A stretch of DNA of 6,879 nucleotides, taken from the NCBI GenBank assembly GCA_002418885.1, contig DIEZ01000085.1, positions 1-6,879 of the forward strand, written 5' to 3'. How positions within the stretch are numbered: the first letter of the stretch is position 1; the number at the start of each line of letters is the position of its first letter. The notes beneath the pieces are model-generated. The model made no database searches. It saw nothing but the letters and a program-made list of their open reading frames with translations, and was not told the origin of the DNA. The position numbers and the translations under genes are program-made. Shown in pieces: positions 1-5,532 of this stretch. Source of the DNA: Syntrophaceae bacterium UBA5761. Lineage in GTDB: Bacteria > Desulfobacterota > Syntrophia > Syntrophales > UBA4778.

Positions 1-1156
1 GCGGGAAGAGCATGAAGGTGCCCACCAGGGACACGGGCACGGCCAGGAGCGGGATGAGAGTCGCCCGCCAGCCCTGCAGGAAGATGAAGACGACGATGAT
101 GACGAGGATCAGAGCCTCGTAGAGGGTTTTGATAATCTCCTTGATGCCCTCGGTGACGGCAAGTGTTGTATCCAAAGCCACTACATAGTCCAGGTCGGCG
201 GGAAACCGCTCCTTCAGCTTTGCCATGAGATTCTTGGCGCCGTCGGCGGCCTCTATGGCATTCGTTCCAGGCATCTGGTAGAGGGCAATGACTGCCGCGG
301 GCTTGCCGTTAAGACTGCCGATTATGTTGTAGGACTGGGCCCCGAGTTCAATTCGCCCGACATCCTTGAGGTGAACAAGTGAGCCGTCTGAGTTTGCGCG
401 GATCACGATGTTGCCGAACTCCTGTTCGTTCTCGAGTCGGCCTTGGGACCGAACGGCATGGGTGAATTCCTGGCCTGGCGGAACGGGCTCACCGCCGATC
501 TGGCCGGCGGGGTTGACCGTGTTCTGCTGCTGGACGGCGTTCACGATCTCGGGGATGGTGATTGCCAGCTTGGCAAGCTGGTCCGGCCTTACCCAGAGGC
601 GCATGGCATACTGGCCGGCGCCGAAGATGGTGACGCTGGCAATACCGGGCACGCGGGTCATCTGGTCATTGATGTTTATGTAGCAATAGTTGGCCAGAAA
701 GATGTTGTCATAGGTCCCGTTTGGAGAAAAGAGGGCGAACACGATCAACGGCGCCGACGTCGACTTTGCCACCGTGACGCCCTGGTTGATCACGTCGGCA
801 GGCAACTGCGAGTTTGCCTGGTTGCTCCTCATCTGGGCAAGGATCTGGTCCGTGCTGGGGTCGGTCTTGACGTCGAAGTTTACCGTCAACGACATCTTGC
901 CGTCGTTGGAATTCAGGGAATACATGTAGTTCATGTTGTCCACGCCCGACATCTGCTGCTCGATGGGCGTGGCCACCGACTGCTCCACGGTGAGCGCGTC
1001 GGCCCCGGGGTACGAGCCCTTCACCTGCATTTCCGGCGGGACGATGTTCGGGAACTGCGCCGTGGGCAGGCCCGACATGGCCACAAGTCCGACAATGACC
1101 ATGAGGATGGAGATCACCATGGCCACGATGGGGCGATTGATGAAGAACTTTGACAT
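1..1156 (-). CDS. RND multidrug efflux pump, inner-membrane subunit (AcrB/MexB-like, HAE1 family), 3' part missing
   Basis: Proton-driven inner-membrane pump that would export hydrophobic or amphipathic compounds through a tripartite channel with the adaptor encoded just upstream and an outer-membrane protein not seen here. The reading frame is open from the ATG at 1156 to the window edge, giving 385 codons; full-length relatives have about 1,030-1,050 residues, so about a third is present. It begins MSKFFINRPIVAMVI with TM1 at about residues 9-28, followed by LPTAQFPNIVPPEM and SYPGADALTVEQSV, typical of AcrB porter subdomains. FGAGQYAMRLWVRP and GGEPVPPGQEF also match the family. TM2 lies near residues 343-363 and ends in LQGWRATLIPLLAVPVSLVG, with no frameshift. 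The intramembrane proton-relay aspartates lie beyond the edge. The start is set by AGAGGTGAT five bases upstream. Only 6 bases separate it from the adaptor stop. Family call is firm; substrate is unknown. Confidence 0.96.
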   Translation of the reverse strand, partial: MSKFFINRPIVAMVISILMVIVGLVAMSGLPTAQFPNIVPPEMQVKGSYPGADALTVEQSVATPIEQQMSGVDNMNYMYSLNSNDGKMSLTVNFDVKTDPSTDQILAQMRSNQANSQLPADVINQGVTVAKSTSAPLIVFALFSPNGTYDNIFLANYCYININDQMTRVPGIASVTIFGAGQYAMRLWVRPDQLAKLAITIPEIVNAVQQQNTVNPAGQIGGEPVPPGQEFTHAVRSQGRLENEQEFGNIVIRANSDGSLVHLKDVGRIELGAQSYNIIGSLNGKPAAVIALYQMPGTNAIEAADGAKNLMAKLKERFPADLDYVVALDTTLAVTEGIKEIIKTLYEALILVIIVVFIFLQGWRATLIPLLAVPVSLVGTFMLFP

Positions 1157-1161
1157 GGTGG

Positions 1162-1170
1162 ATCACCTCT
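1162..1170 (-). promoter_or_regulatory. Ribosome binding site of the RND pump, overlapping the adaptor stop codon
   Basis: AGAGGTGAT is nearly a full complement of the 16S rRNA 3' end and lies 5 bases before the ATG at 1156. The TGA inside it (1165-1163) is the adaptor stop codon, so ribosomes ending on the adaptor finish on the pump's start signal. This arrangement favours coupled synthesis of the two subunits. Confidence 0.85.
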
Positions 1171-2437
1171 TCTCGGTCTTGTTAGGATGGGCGGATTTCG
1201 CGGGGGCAGGGGGTTTTTCTCCCGTCTGTGGCGCTTCGGGTTTTGCTGCGGCTTCCGGCTCTGAGGGCTTCTCCACATAAGCCTTCGGCGTCACCGGCAT
1301 GCCTGGGCGGACCTTCTGGATCCCCTCGACAACGACGCGCTCGCCGGGCTTGAGGCCCTCAAGGATGACCCAGAGGTTGTCGACTCGCTCGGCGGGCTTC
1401 ACGGGCCGGATGTCGACCTTGCTGTCGGCTCCGACAACGGCCACCATGTATTTCCCCTGTATTTCCGCCACGGCACGCTGGGGCACCAGCAAGGCATCCT
1501 TCCGGATGGAAGTCGCAACGCGGACCTTGCCATACTGGCCGGGCCGCAGGAAATTACCCGGGTTGGGAAATAGTCCGGCTACTTTTATGGTCCCTGTCAA
1601 GATATTCACTTGCCGATCGGCAAAGGCAAAACGACCCTTTTCCGGATAGACGCTCCCATCAGCAAGGATGAGTTGGGCCTCTTTTGCCTCTCTCGATGAA
1701 GCCGAACGTTGCGCAGCCATGATGTATTCCTGCTCGCTCAACTGGAAGTAGACCTTGATCGGATTGACCGTCGAGACCGTTGTCAGCTCTTCCGTTGCCC
1801 CCGGGCCAACGAGGTTACCGATCTGGGCCTTGGCAAGGCCGGCGATGCCGTCCACGGGGGACGTGATCTTGGTGAAACCCAGATCGAGCTGGGCCTTGTC
1901 GACAGTAGCCTGTGCCGAGAGTACCGCTGCGCGGGCCGACTGCTCCGTTCCGATGGAATCGTCGAGATCCTTCTTGCTGACGGCGTTCTGCTCCGCCAGG
2001 GGTTTAATTCGGGACAGGTTCGCCTTGGCGGTTGTCCAGCGTGCCTGCTGGGCTGCCAGCTGGCCCTTCGCCTGTTCCAGAGCCGCCTGGAAGGTGCGCG
2101 GGTCGATCTCGAAGAGGACCTGACCCTTCCTCACGAGGTCACCTTCACGGTAGTTTTGCTTTATAAGGTACCCCTGGACCTGGGCCCGGATGGTGGCGTT
2201 CACCATACCGTCGAGGGTCCCGATCCACTCACGGTAGACAGGGACATCCTTCTGGATGATGGTCATCACCTCCACGGTCGGCGGTTGAGGGGCCTGCTGT
2301 GGCCCTTTTGAGCAACCACCCGCCGTGAACATGAACGGGACGACAAGCAATAGAATGACTGCCGCCCAGGGCGGTATCAACCGGGGAAAAATCCGTGGCG
2401 GAAAGACCTTACGACGCCGTGGCAATACGATTTTCAT
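1163..2437 (-). CDS. RND efflux periplasmic adaptor (membrane fusion protein, AcrA/MexA-like), probable lipoprotein
   Basis: Adaptor linking the inner-membrane pump to an outer-membrane channel. From the ATG at 2437 it is 424 residues. An arginine/lysine-rich N-terminus is followed by a hydrophobic segment at about 23-41 and a cysteine at 42 (FTAGGC), a weak but plausible lipobox implying lipid anchoring. Domains follow AcrA order: first lipoyl half around 81-112 (ATIRAQVQGYL, GDLVRKGQVLFEID), alpha-helical hairpin about 114-186, second lipoyl half about 188-212 (ITSPVDGIAG), then beta-barrel and membrane-proximal domains to about 384. The hairpin tip carries R143, L147 and S154 at the spacing of the RLS motif used by AcrA/MexA to dock TolC/OprM-type channels. 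The last 40 residues are rich in Pro, Ala, Glu and Lys and look disordered. An in-frame TTG at 2464 is rejected as start because it has no ribosome site and lies at or upstream of the predicted transcription start. Confidence 0.95.
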   Translation of the reverse strand: MKIVLPRRRKVFPPRIFPRLIPPWAAVILLLVVPFMFTAGGCSKGPQQAPQPPTVEVMTIIQKDVPVYREWIGTLDGMVNATIRAQVQGYLIKQNYREGDLVRKGQVLFEIDPRTFQAALEQAKGQLAAQQARWTTAKANLSRIKPLAEQNAVSKKDLDDSIGTEQSARAAVLSAQATVDKAQLDLGFTKITSPVDGIAGLAKAQIGNLVGPGATEELTTVSTVNPIKVYFQLSEQEYIMAAQRSASSREAKEAQLILADGSVYPEKGRFAFADRQVNILTGTIKVAGLFPNPGNFLRPGQYGKVRVATSIRKDALLVPQRAVAEIQGKYMVAVVGADSKVDIRPVKPAERVDNLWVILEGLKPGERVVVEGIQKVRPGMPVTPKAYVEKPSEPEAAAKPEAPQTGEKPPAPAKSAHPNKTEKR

Positions 2438-2443
2438 GACTGA

Positions 2444-2451
2444 CCCCCTCC
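2444..2451 (-). promoter_or_regulatory. Ribosome binding site that fixes the adaptor start at 2437
   Basis: GGAGGGGG lies just upstream of the ATG at 2437, with normal spacing if the GGAGG core is the part that pairs. It falls inside any coding frame begun at the TTG at 2464, which argues for the ATG. Confidence 0.8.
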
Positions 2452-2468
2452 AGATTAATGTCAAATAT

Positions 2469-2497
2469 TTTATATAAGCTCATTGTGGGGTTGTCCA
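2469..2497 (-). promoter_or_regulatory. Sigma70-type promoter of the efflux operon
   Basis: A TGGACA -35 box (2497-2492, 5 of 6 to consensus) is followed after exactly 17 bases by a TATAAA -10 box (2474-2469, 5 of 6). Transcription would begin near 2462, leaving a leader of about 25 bases that holds the adaptor ribosome site. This implies the pump operon can be transcribed independently of the receiver gene upstream. It is a consensus match only; activity is inferred. Confidence 0.65.
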
Positions 2498-2499
2498 CA
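2484..2499. promoter_or_regulatory. Short inverted repeat over the -35 box of the efflux promoter (possible operator)
   Basis: TGTGG and CCACA form a perfect 5-bp inverted repeat with a 6-base spacer, and the -35 hexamer sits inside it. A repressor here would block polymerase, as local TetR- or MarR-type repressors do for many RND operons, but no such regulator is encoded in the window. Five-base arms can arise by chance, so this is tentative. Confidence 0.3.
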
Positions 2500-2581
2500 T
2501 TTATTTAGCCGGCGAAAACAGGACATCCAAAGAAGCTCTTTTTCTTAAAAGGACCCGCTGCCGCATCGGCGATGGTGGAAA

Positions 2582-2998
2582 TCACCCTGTGCGATTTTTT
2601 TCCTTTTCGTCCGTCTTCCCGTTGAATAGAGATTTCATGGCCATGGAAATAGCGCCAAGCAAGGCCTCTTCATCAAAGGGCTTCCGCAGATATGCCGTGG
2701 CTCCCAACCTCATCGCCCGTTCCTCCATCCCGGCACGGTCATGACCCGTTACGAATATCACGGGCATTCGCACGCCTGAGACAAGGAGCTCTTCTTGAAG
2801 CTCAAATCCGTTGATCCCCGGCAGCTTGATATCTAAGAGTAGACAGCCCGGACTGCTTTTGAAATCCGCTTGGCGAAACTCTTCTGCCGACGCGAATGTG
2901 CGAACACGGTACTGTGCGGACTTGAGCAGCCGGCGCACTGCGTTGCACACGGACGCATCATCGTCCACCACATAAACGATGTCTGTCATCGGAATCAC
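2582..2998 (-). CDS. Stand-alone response-regulator receiver domain (FixJ-like REC, no output domain)
   Basis: Phosphoryl-accepting signalling protein of about 135-138 residues. Numbered from the ATG at 2989, it has the acidic triad D9-D10-D11 in YVVDDD, phosphoacceptor D53 in LLLDIKLPG, T81 in FVTGHD and K103 in LRKPF, so every key receiver residue is present. The receiver ends near residue 120 and a charged tail (KTDEKEKNRTG) precedes the stop; there is no DNA-binding or enzymatic domain, and no HTH remnant is evident in the frames I read downstream. Two starts are possible: the ATG at 2989 has no well-placed ribosome site, whereas a GTG at 2998 has CAGG seven bases upstream and is given here. 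An AT-rich patch with a TATTAT box (3041-3036) could be its promoter, but the -35 is poor. The receiver aligns without gaps to the FixJ-like regulator at 4903-5532. It may act as a phosphate sink, a relay, or through protein contact. Confidence 0.88.
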   Translation of the reverse strand: MIPMTDIVYVVDDDASVCNAVRRLLKSAQYRVRTFASAEEFRQADFKSSPGCLLLDIKLPGINGFELQEELLVSGVRMPVIFVTGHDRAGMEERAMRLGATAYLRKPFDEEALLGAISMAMKSLFNGKTDEKEKNRTG

Positions 2999-3005
2999 AG
3001 TGTGA
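2995..3005. repeat. Small palindrome across the start of the lone receiver gene
   Basis: TCACA and TGTGA flank a single central base, covering the possible GTG start and part of its ribosome site. The one-base centre rules out an RNA hairpin, so any function would be as a protein site on DNA. The half-sites resemble CRP/FNR-family half-sites but are arranged the wrong way round and too close for the usual spacing. Chance is quite possible. Confidence 0.25.
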
Positions 3006-3050
3006 CCTGCCTTTCTCCTCCCGGGAAACTGCCTAATAATACCGGTAAAA

Positions 3051-3110
3051 TTAATAGATGACGTGCTCGGCGATCCGCACCAGGAAGTCGATGCCGCCGG
3101 CCGCATCCAT
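3051..3110 (-). CDS. Possible 19-residue short peptide gene between aspA and the lone receiver
   Basis: A short frame begins at the ATG at 3110 and ends at TAA, coding MDAAGGIDFLVRIAEHVIY. Its support is an unusually good ribosome site, AGAGGAG, with the GGAG core six bases before the ATG. It lies 36 bases after the aspA stop and 52 bases before the earliest likely receiver start, in the same direction, so it could sit in one transcript with either. I do not recognise the peptide. It has a hydrophobic middle with scattered charges and could be an amphipathic helix, a coupling leader for the receiver, or the N-terminal remnant of a lost gene such as a transporter. Reading on past the stop in the frames I tried gave no recognisable continuation. 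It may also be chance. Confidence 0.35.
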   Translation of the reverse strand: MDAAGGIDFLVRIAEHVIY

Positions 3111-3123
3111 GTTTCTCTCCTCT

Positions 3124-3138
3124 GCGGGCGTTTCCCGC
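3124..3138. repeat. GC-rich inverted repeat just after aspA
   Basis: GCGGG and CCCGC form a perfect 5-bp stem with a 5-base loop, between the aspA stop and the ribosome site of the short ORF. No run of T follows on the minus strand, so it does not look like an intrinsic terminator. It could stabilise the aspA 3' end or mark a processing point. Confidence 0.4.
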
Positions 3139-3146
3139 GGGACTTT

Positions 3147-4550
3147 CTATTGCTCGAACTTCGGGCTGATCAGGTTCTCGAAACAGAACACCTCGTCCCA
3201 TTTCTCCTGCGTCAGCAGCTTGCGTTCCTTGACCACGATTTCGTGCAGGGATCTTCCGGTCTCGTAGCCCTCACGCGCGAGCTCCGCGCATTGCTTGTAG
3301 CCTAACGAGGGCTTCAGTACGGTCACGATGCCAAGCGCATTGAGCACCATGTCGCGCGTCCGGTCCGCGTTGGCGGTGATGCCCTGGATGCAGTTGACGC
3401 GCAGGCTTTCGACCGCACGCTCCATCGTCGTGATCGAGGAGAACAAGGCGAAAGTGATCACGGGCTCCATCACATTGAGCTGCAGTTGTCCGGCAGAGGC
3501 AGCCAGCGTCACCGTTAAGTCGAACCCGATCACCAGGAACCCGGTCTGGTTCACCACTTCCGGGATGACCGGGTTGACCTTGCCCGGCATGATGGACGAA
3601 CCGGGCTGCATCTGTGGCAGGTTGATCTCGCTAAATCCGCAGCGCGGACCTGAGGCAAGCAGGCGGATGTCATTGCAAATCTTGGTGAGCTTGGTCGAGG
3701 TATGCTTGAGCACGCCGGACAGCAGCACATAATCGCCCGTGTCTGACGTCGCTTCGATCAGGTCTTCGGCCAGGATAAATTTGATGCCCGTGAGTTCGGA
3801 GAGGTATTTCACCGCGAGCTCGGGGTAGCCTGGCGCGGCGGTCACCGTCGTGCCGATCGCCGTGGCGCCGAGGTTGATGCCTTGCAGCATCTGCCGGACC
3901 TCGGCGATTCGCTGCACCTCCTCGCCTATCGTCGTGCCCCAGCCGCAAAACTCCTGACCGAGGGACATCGGGACGGCGTCCTGGAGGTGGGTACGTCCCA
4001 TCTTCAGAACATTCTCGAACTCCTTGCCCTTGGCTAAGAAAGCATCCCGGAGCCGGCGCAGCGCCTCCATGTAACTTTCCAGCCGCAGGATCAGACCGAG
4101 GTGGAAGGCCGTCGGGTAGACGTCGTTCGTGGACTGCCCGAAGTTTACATGGTCGTTCGGATTGACGTACTGGTACTCGCCTTTCTTGTGGCCGAGGCTC
4201 TCGAGGGCGAGGTTCGCGATCACCTCGTTGGCGTTCATGTTGACCGAGGTGCCGGCACCGCCCTGGATGAAGTCTGTCACAAACTGGTCGAGCATCTCGC
4301 CCGCGATCAGCCGGTCGCACGCGCCCATGATCGCATCGGCAATCTTGGCGTCAAGCACGCCGAGGTCGCGGTTCGCCATGGCGGCGGCCTTCTTCACGTA
4401 GCCAAACGCCTTGACGAAATTCGGCTCCCTGGACACCGGCATGTTGGTGATGTGAAAGTTCTCCTTGCCCCGTAGCGTCTGGACGCCGTAGTATGCGTCG
4501 ACGGGAATCTGCTTCTCACCTAAGAAATCCTTCTCGATCCTGTATTCCAT
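3147..4550 (-). CDS. aspA: Aspartate ammonia-lyase (aspartase)
   Basis: Cytoplasmic homotetramer of the fumarase/aspartase superfamily that converts L-aspartate to fumarate and ammonia. The product is complete at 467 residues, close to the usual 468-478. Signature GSSIMPGKVNP is at 317-327, in the flexible loop carrying catalytic S318. Other active-site blocks are GAGTSVNMNANEV (T101), FGQSTNDVYPT (S140-T141-N142) and GRTHLQD (T187-H188), with K324 and N326 in the signature. This numbering agrees with what I recall for the characterised Bacillus AspB. TSVNMN in place of the fumarase TQ-type segment favours aspartase over class II fumarase. The ATG at 4550 is chosen because AAGGAG lies 6 bases upstream and the protein then begins MEYRIEKDFLG, as family members do; the in-frame ATG at 4622 adds 24 residues unlike the family. 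It could supply fumarate for anaerobic respiration or ammonia from aspartate. No transporter gene is adjacent. Confidence 0.96.
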   Translation of the reverse strand: MEYRIEKDFLGEKQIPVDAYYGVQTLRGKENFHITNMPVSREPNFVKAFGYVKKAAAMANRDLGVLDAKIADAIMGACDRLIAGEMLDQFVTDFIQGGAGTSVNMNANEVIANLALESLGHKKGEYQYVNPNDHVNFGQSTNDVYPTAFHLGLILRLESYMEALRRLRDAFLAKGKEFENVLKMGRTHLQDAVPMSLGQEFCGWGTTIGEEVQRIAEVRQMLQGINLGATAIGTTVTAAPGYPELAVKYLSELTGIKFILAEDLIEATSDTGDYVLLSGVLKHTSTKLTKICNDIRLLASGPRCGFSEINLPQMQPGSSIMPGKVNPVIPEVVNQTGFLVIGFDLTVTLAASAGQLQLNVMEPVITFALFSSITTMERAVESLRVNCIQGITANADRTRDMVLNALGIVTVLKPSLGYKQCAELAREGYETGRSLHEIVVKERKLLTQEKWDEVFCFENLISPKFEQ

Positions 4551-4556
4551 AGTTTT

Positions 4557-4562
4557 CTCCTT
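4557..4562 (-). promoter_or_regulatory. Ribosome binding site that fixes the aspA start
   Basis: AAGGAG lies exactly 6 bases before the ATG at 4550. The longer frame from 4622 would translate through it. It marks the aspA start with little doubt. Confidence 0.85.
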
Positions 4563-4735
4563 CAGTTTACTTGAGAGTTCAGCTCTTGTTCTGCGTTGCG
4601 CGTTACAAATAGGACATTGCATTTTGACGGAATATCTTTAAAATCGTTTCCTCTTTCTCCTTGCCAATTTTATTAAGGTGCCGTTTTCCGCAGCCAGAAA
4701 CGATATGGTTCATTCTTATCGAGAACGATTCCCTT

Positions 4736-4750
4736 GCACACGGCGTGTGC
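4736..4750. repeat. Perfect 6-bp inverted repeat upstream of aspA
   Basis: GCACAC and GTGTGC are separated by GGC. CCC and GGG just outside could extend the stem across a two-base bulge. There is no T run on either side, so a terminator is unlikely. It could be a protein site on DNA or a hairpin in the aspA leader. It lies about 185 bases before the aspA start. Confidence 0.5.
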
Positions 4751-4806
4751 GGGAATAATTCTCTTTCCTTTTGGCGATAACGTACATCTTCCGAAACCGA
4801 AAGTAA

Positions 4807-4843
4807 ATTGGACCTTGGTCCTATGCGCATTGGACTTTGGTCC
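4807..4843. repeat. Two palindromic 15-bp direct repeats spaced 22 bp apart (operator-like)
   Basis: ATTGGACCTTGGTCC (4807-4821) recurs as ATTGGACTTTGGTCC (4829-4843), with one difference in 15. Each copy contains a dyad: GGACC-TT-GGTCC is perfect in the first, and GGAC-TTTG-GTCC in the second. Between the arms is the 8-bp palindrome ATGCGCAT (4823-4830). The 22-bp period is about two turns of B-DNA, placing both dyads on the same face, as expected for cooperative binding of two dimers. A transcribed minus-strand copy could also fold into a larger nested hairpin. I cannot name the binding protein; the FixJ-like regulator encoded next to it is one candidate. Confidence 0.6.
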
Positions 4844-4902
4844 AGTAAGGATAAGAAGGGCAAATATGCGTTTAGAAAGGAAGGGAAACAGAAACCCGTC
4901 GG

Positions 4903-5532
4903 CTACTTCGCTGGAAGGGGGTGTATGCCCGCTTTTTCGGCCATCCGGACAAGATCGGCAAGGGACTGGGCTCTCATTTTCTTCATGATGGATGCCCGGT
5001 GGACCTTGATGGTTTTTTCCGCCGTGGCGAGTCTGTCTGCAATGTTCTTATTCGGCATGCCCGTTATGACACAGGCAAGGACCTCATATTCTTTCGGCGT
5101 CAGGGAACGGAGCCGCGCCTGAACTTCTTTCAATTCCCTTCGTTCCGCCTCTCCCTGTCTGCATCGATCGATAGCCCTGTAGACGGCATCGAGCAGGTCC
5201 TGCTCATCGAAGGGCTTCTGGAGAAAGTCCACCGCGCCGGCTTTCATGGCTCGTACACTCATCGGGACCGTGCCGTGACCGGAAATGAAGATAATGGGTA
5301 AAAAGACGCCCGCCCTGGACAATTTATCCTGCAGGTCGAGGCCGCTGATTGCAGGCAGACGCACATCGAGCACCAGGCATCCCGTTTCCTCCTTTTGGCC
5401 GGATTGCAGAAACTCCTGGGCGGAAGCAAATGATTTTGTCGTGAGACCCACGGATTGAATGAGTCTTTCCACGGACCGTCGGACGGAAGAATCATCGTCG
5501 ACGATGAAGACGACCGGCTTGGTATCCTTCAT
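4903..5532 (-). CDS. FixJ/NarL-family two-component response regulator with LuxR-type HTH
   Basis: DNA-binding transcription regulator of 209 residues, the usual FixJ-family length, paired with the kinase gene it overlaps. The receiver spans about 6-122: acidic triad D12-D13-D14, phosphoacceptor D56 in LVLDVRLP, S84 in FISGHG and K106 in LQKPFDE. A short linker with a likely helical stretch (about 123-141) leads to a LuxR/GerE-type HTH at about 142-203, recognised by LTPKEYEVL, GMPNKNIADRL and KTIKVHRASIMKKM. The ATG at 5532 shares ATGA with the kinase stop, and GGGGTGAGG lies just upstream, so coupled translation is expected. Sequence style is close to FixJ and to TodT/StyR-like regulators, but family members control many pathways and the target cannot be read from the protein. 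The aspA upstream region lies directly downstream and is a possible target. Confidence 0.95.
   Translation of the reverse strand: MKDTKPVVFIVDDDSSVRRSVERLIQSVGLTTKSFASAQEFLQSGQKEETGCLVLDVRLPAISGLDLQDKLSRAGVFLPIIFISGHGTVPMSVRAMKAGAVDFLQKPFDEQDLLDAVYRAIDRCRQGEAERRELKEVQARLRSLTPKEYEVLACVITGMPNKNIADRLATAEKTIKVHRASIMKKMRAQSLADLVRMAEKAGIHPLPAK

Larger units (their letters stand above)
4551..4902. other. Gene-free regulatory stretch between the response regulator and aspA
   Basis: About 350 bases, visibly richer in A and T than the genes on either side. It holds the aspA ribosome site, a perfect dyad at 4736-4750 and two palindromic direct repeats at 4807-4843, listed separately. I found no convincing sigma70 or sigma54 promoter and no intrinsic terminator. 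One weak candidate, TTTACT (4807-4802), 17 bases, then TACGTT (4784-4779) on the minus strand, abuts the repeats and would suit activator-dependent transcription of aspA with a leader of over 200 bases. Short frames here (for example 4863-4603 minus) look non-coding. Confidence 0.6.

Noticed and set aside
443..1153. Plus-strand open frame of 236 codons opposite the RND pump
   Set aside because: Its translation is a low-complexity run rich in His, Arg, Gly, Asp and Val, typical of an antisense frame, while the opposite strand reads as an unmistakable AcrB N-terminus.
708..1166. Minus-strand frame of 152 codons near the pump start
   Set aside because: It overlaps the real pump gene in another frame and encodes a His/Arg/Gly-rich sequence without domain character.
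1709..2311. Plus-strand frame of 200 codons opposite the adaptor gene
   Set aside because: Antisense to a well-supported adaptor; no domain and no ribosome site.
2491..2499. TTGTCCACA, one base from a DnaA box
   Set aside because: A single imperfect copy with no cluster, no AT-rich unwinding region and no replication genes; it is explained by the efflux promoter and its dyad.
2530..2560. AT-rich inverted repeat (AAAGA/TCTTT) after the lone receiver gene, considered as a terminator
   Set aside because: The stem is only 5 A/T-rich pairs without a GC core, so it is too weak to call an intrinsic terminator.
2505..2585. 26-codon GTG frame overlapping the receiver stop (GTGA)
   Set aside because: The overlap is suggestive, but there is no ribosome site, it runs through AT-rich non-coding DNA towards the efflux promoter, and the peptide is not recognisable.
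3670..4320. Minus-strand frame of 216 codons inside aspA
   Set aside because: Out of frame within a complete, conserved aspA; its Arg/Pro-rich translation is typical of a shifted frame in GC-rich DNA.
4700..4735. Fur-box-like stretch around TTCTTATCGAGAA
   Set aside because: The symmetry is only four bases per arm and the match to the 19-bp Fur consensus is poor.
4801..4850. Sigma54 promoter suggested by TTGGAC motifs
   Set aside because: Neither strand gives the required GG-N10-GC spacing, so the motif does not fit a -24/-12 promoter.
4603..4863. Minus-strand frame of 86 codons upstream of aspA
   Set aside because: No good ribosome site at any of its starts, no recognisable features, and it runs through the operator-like repeats.
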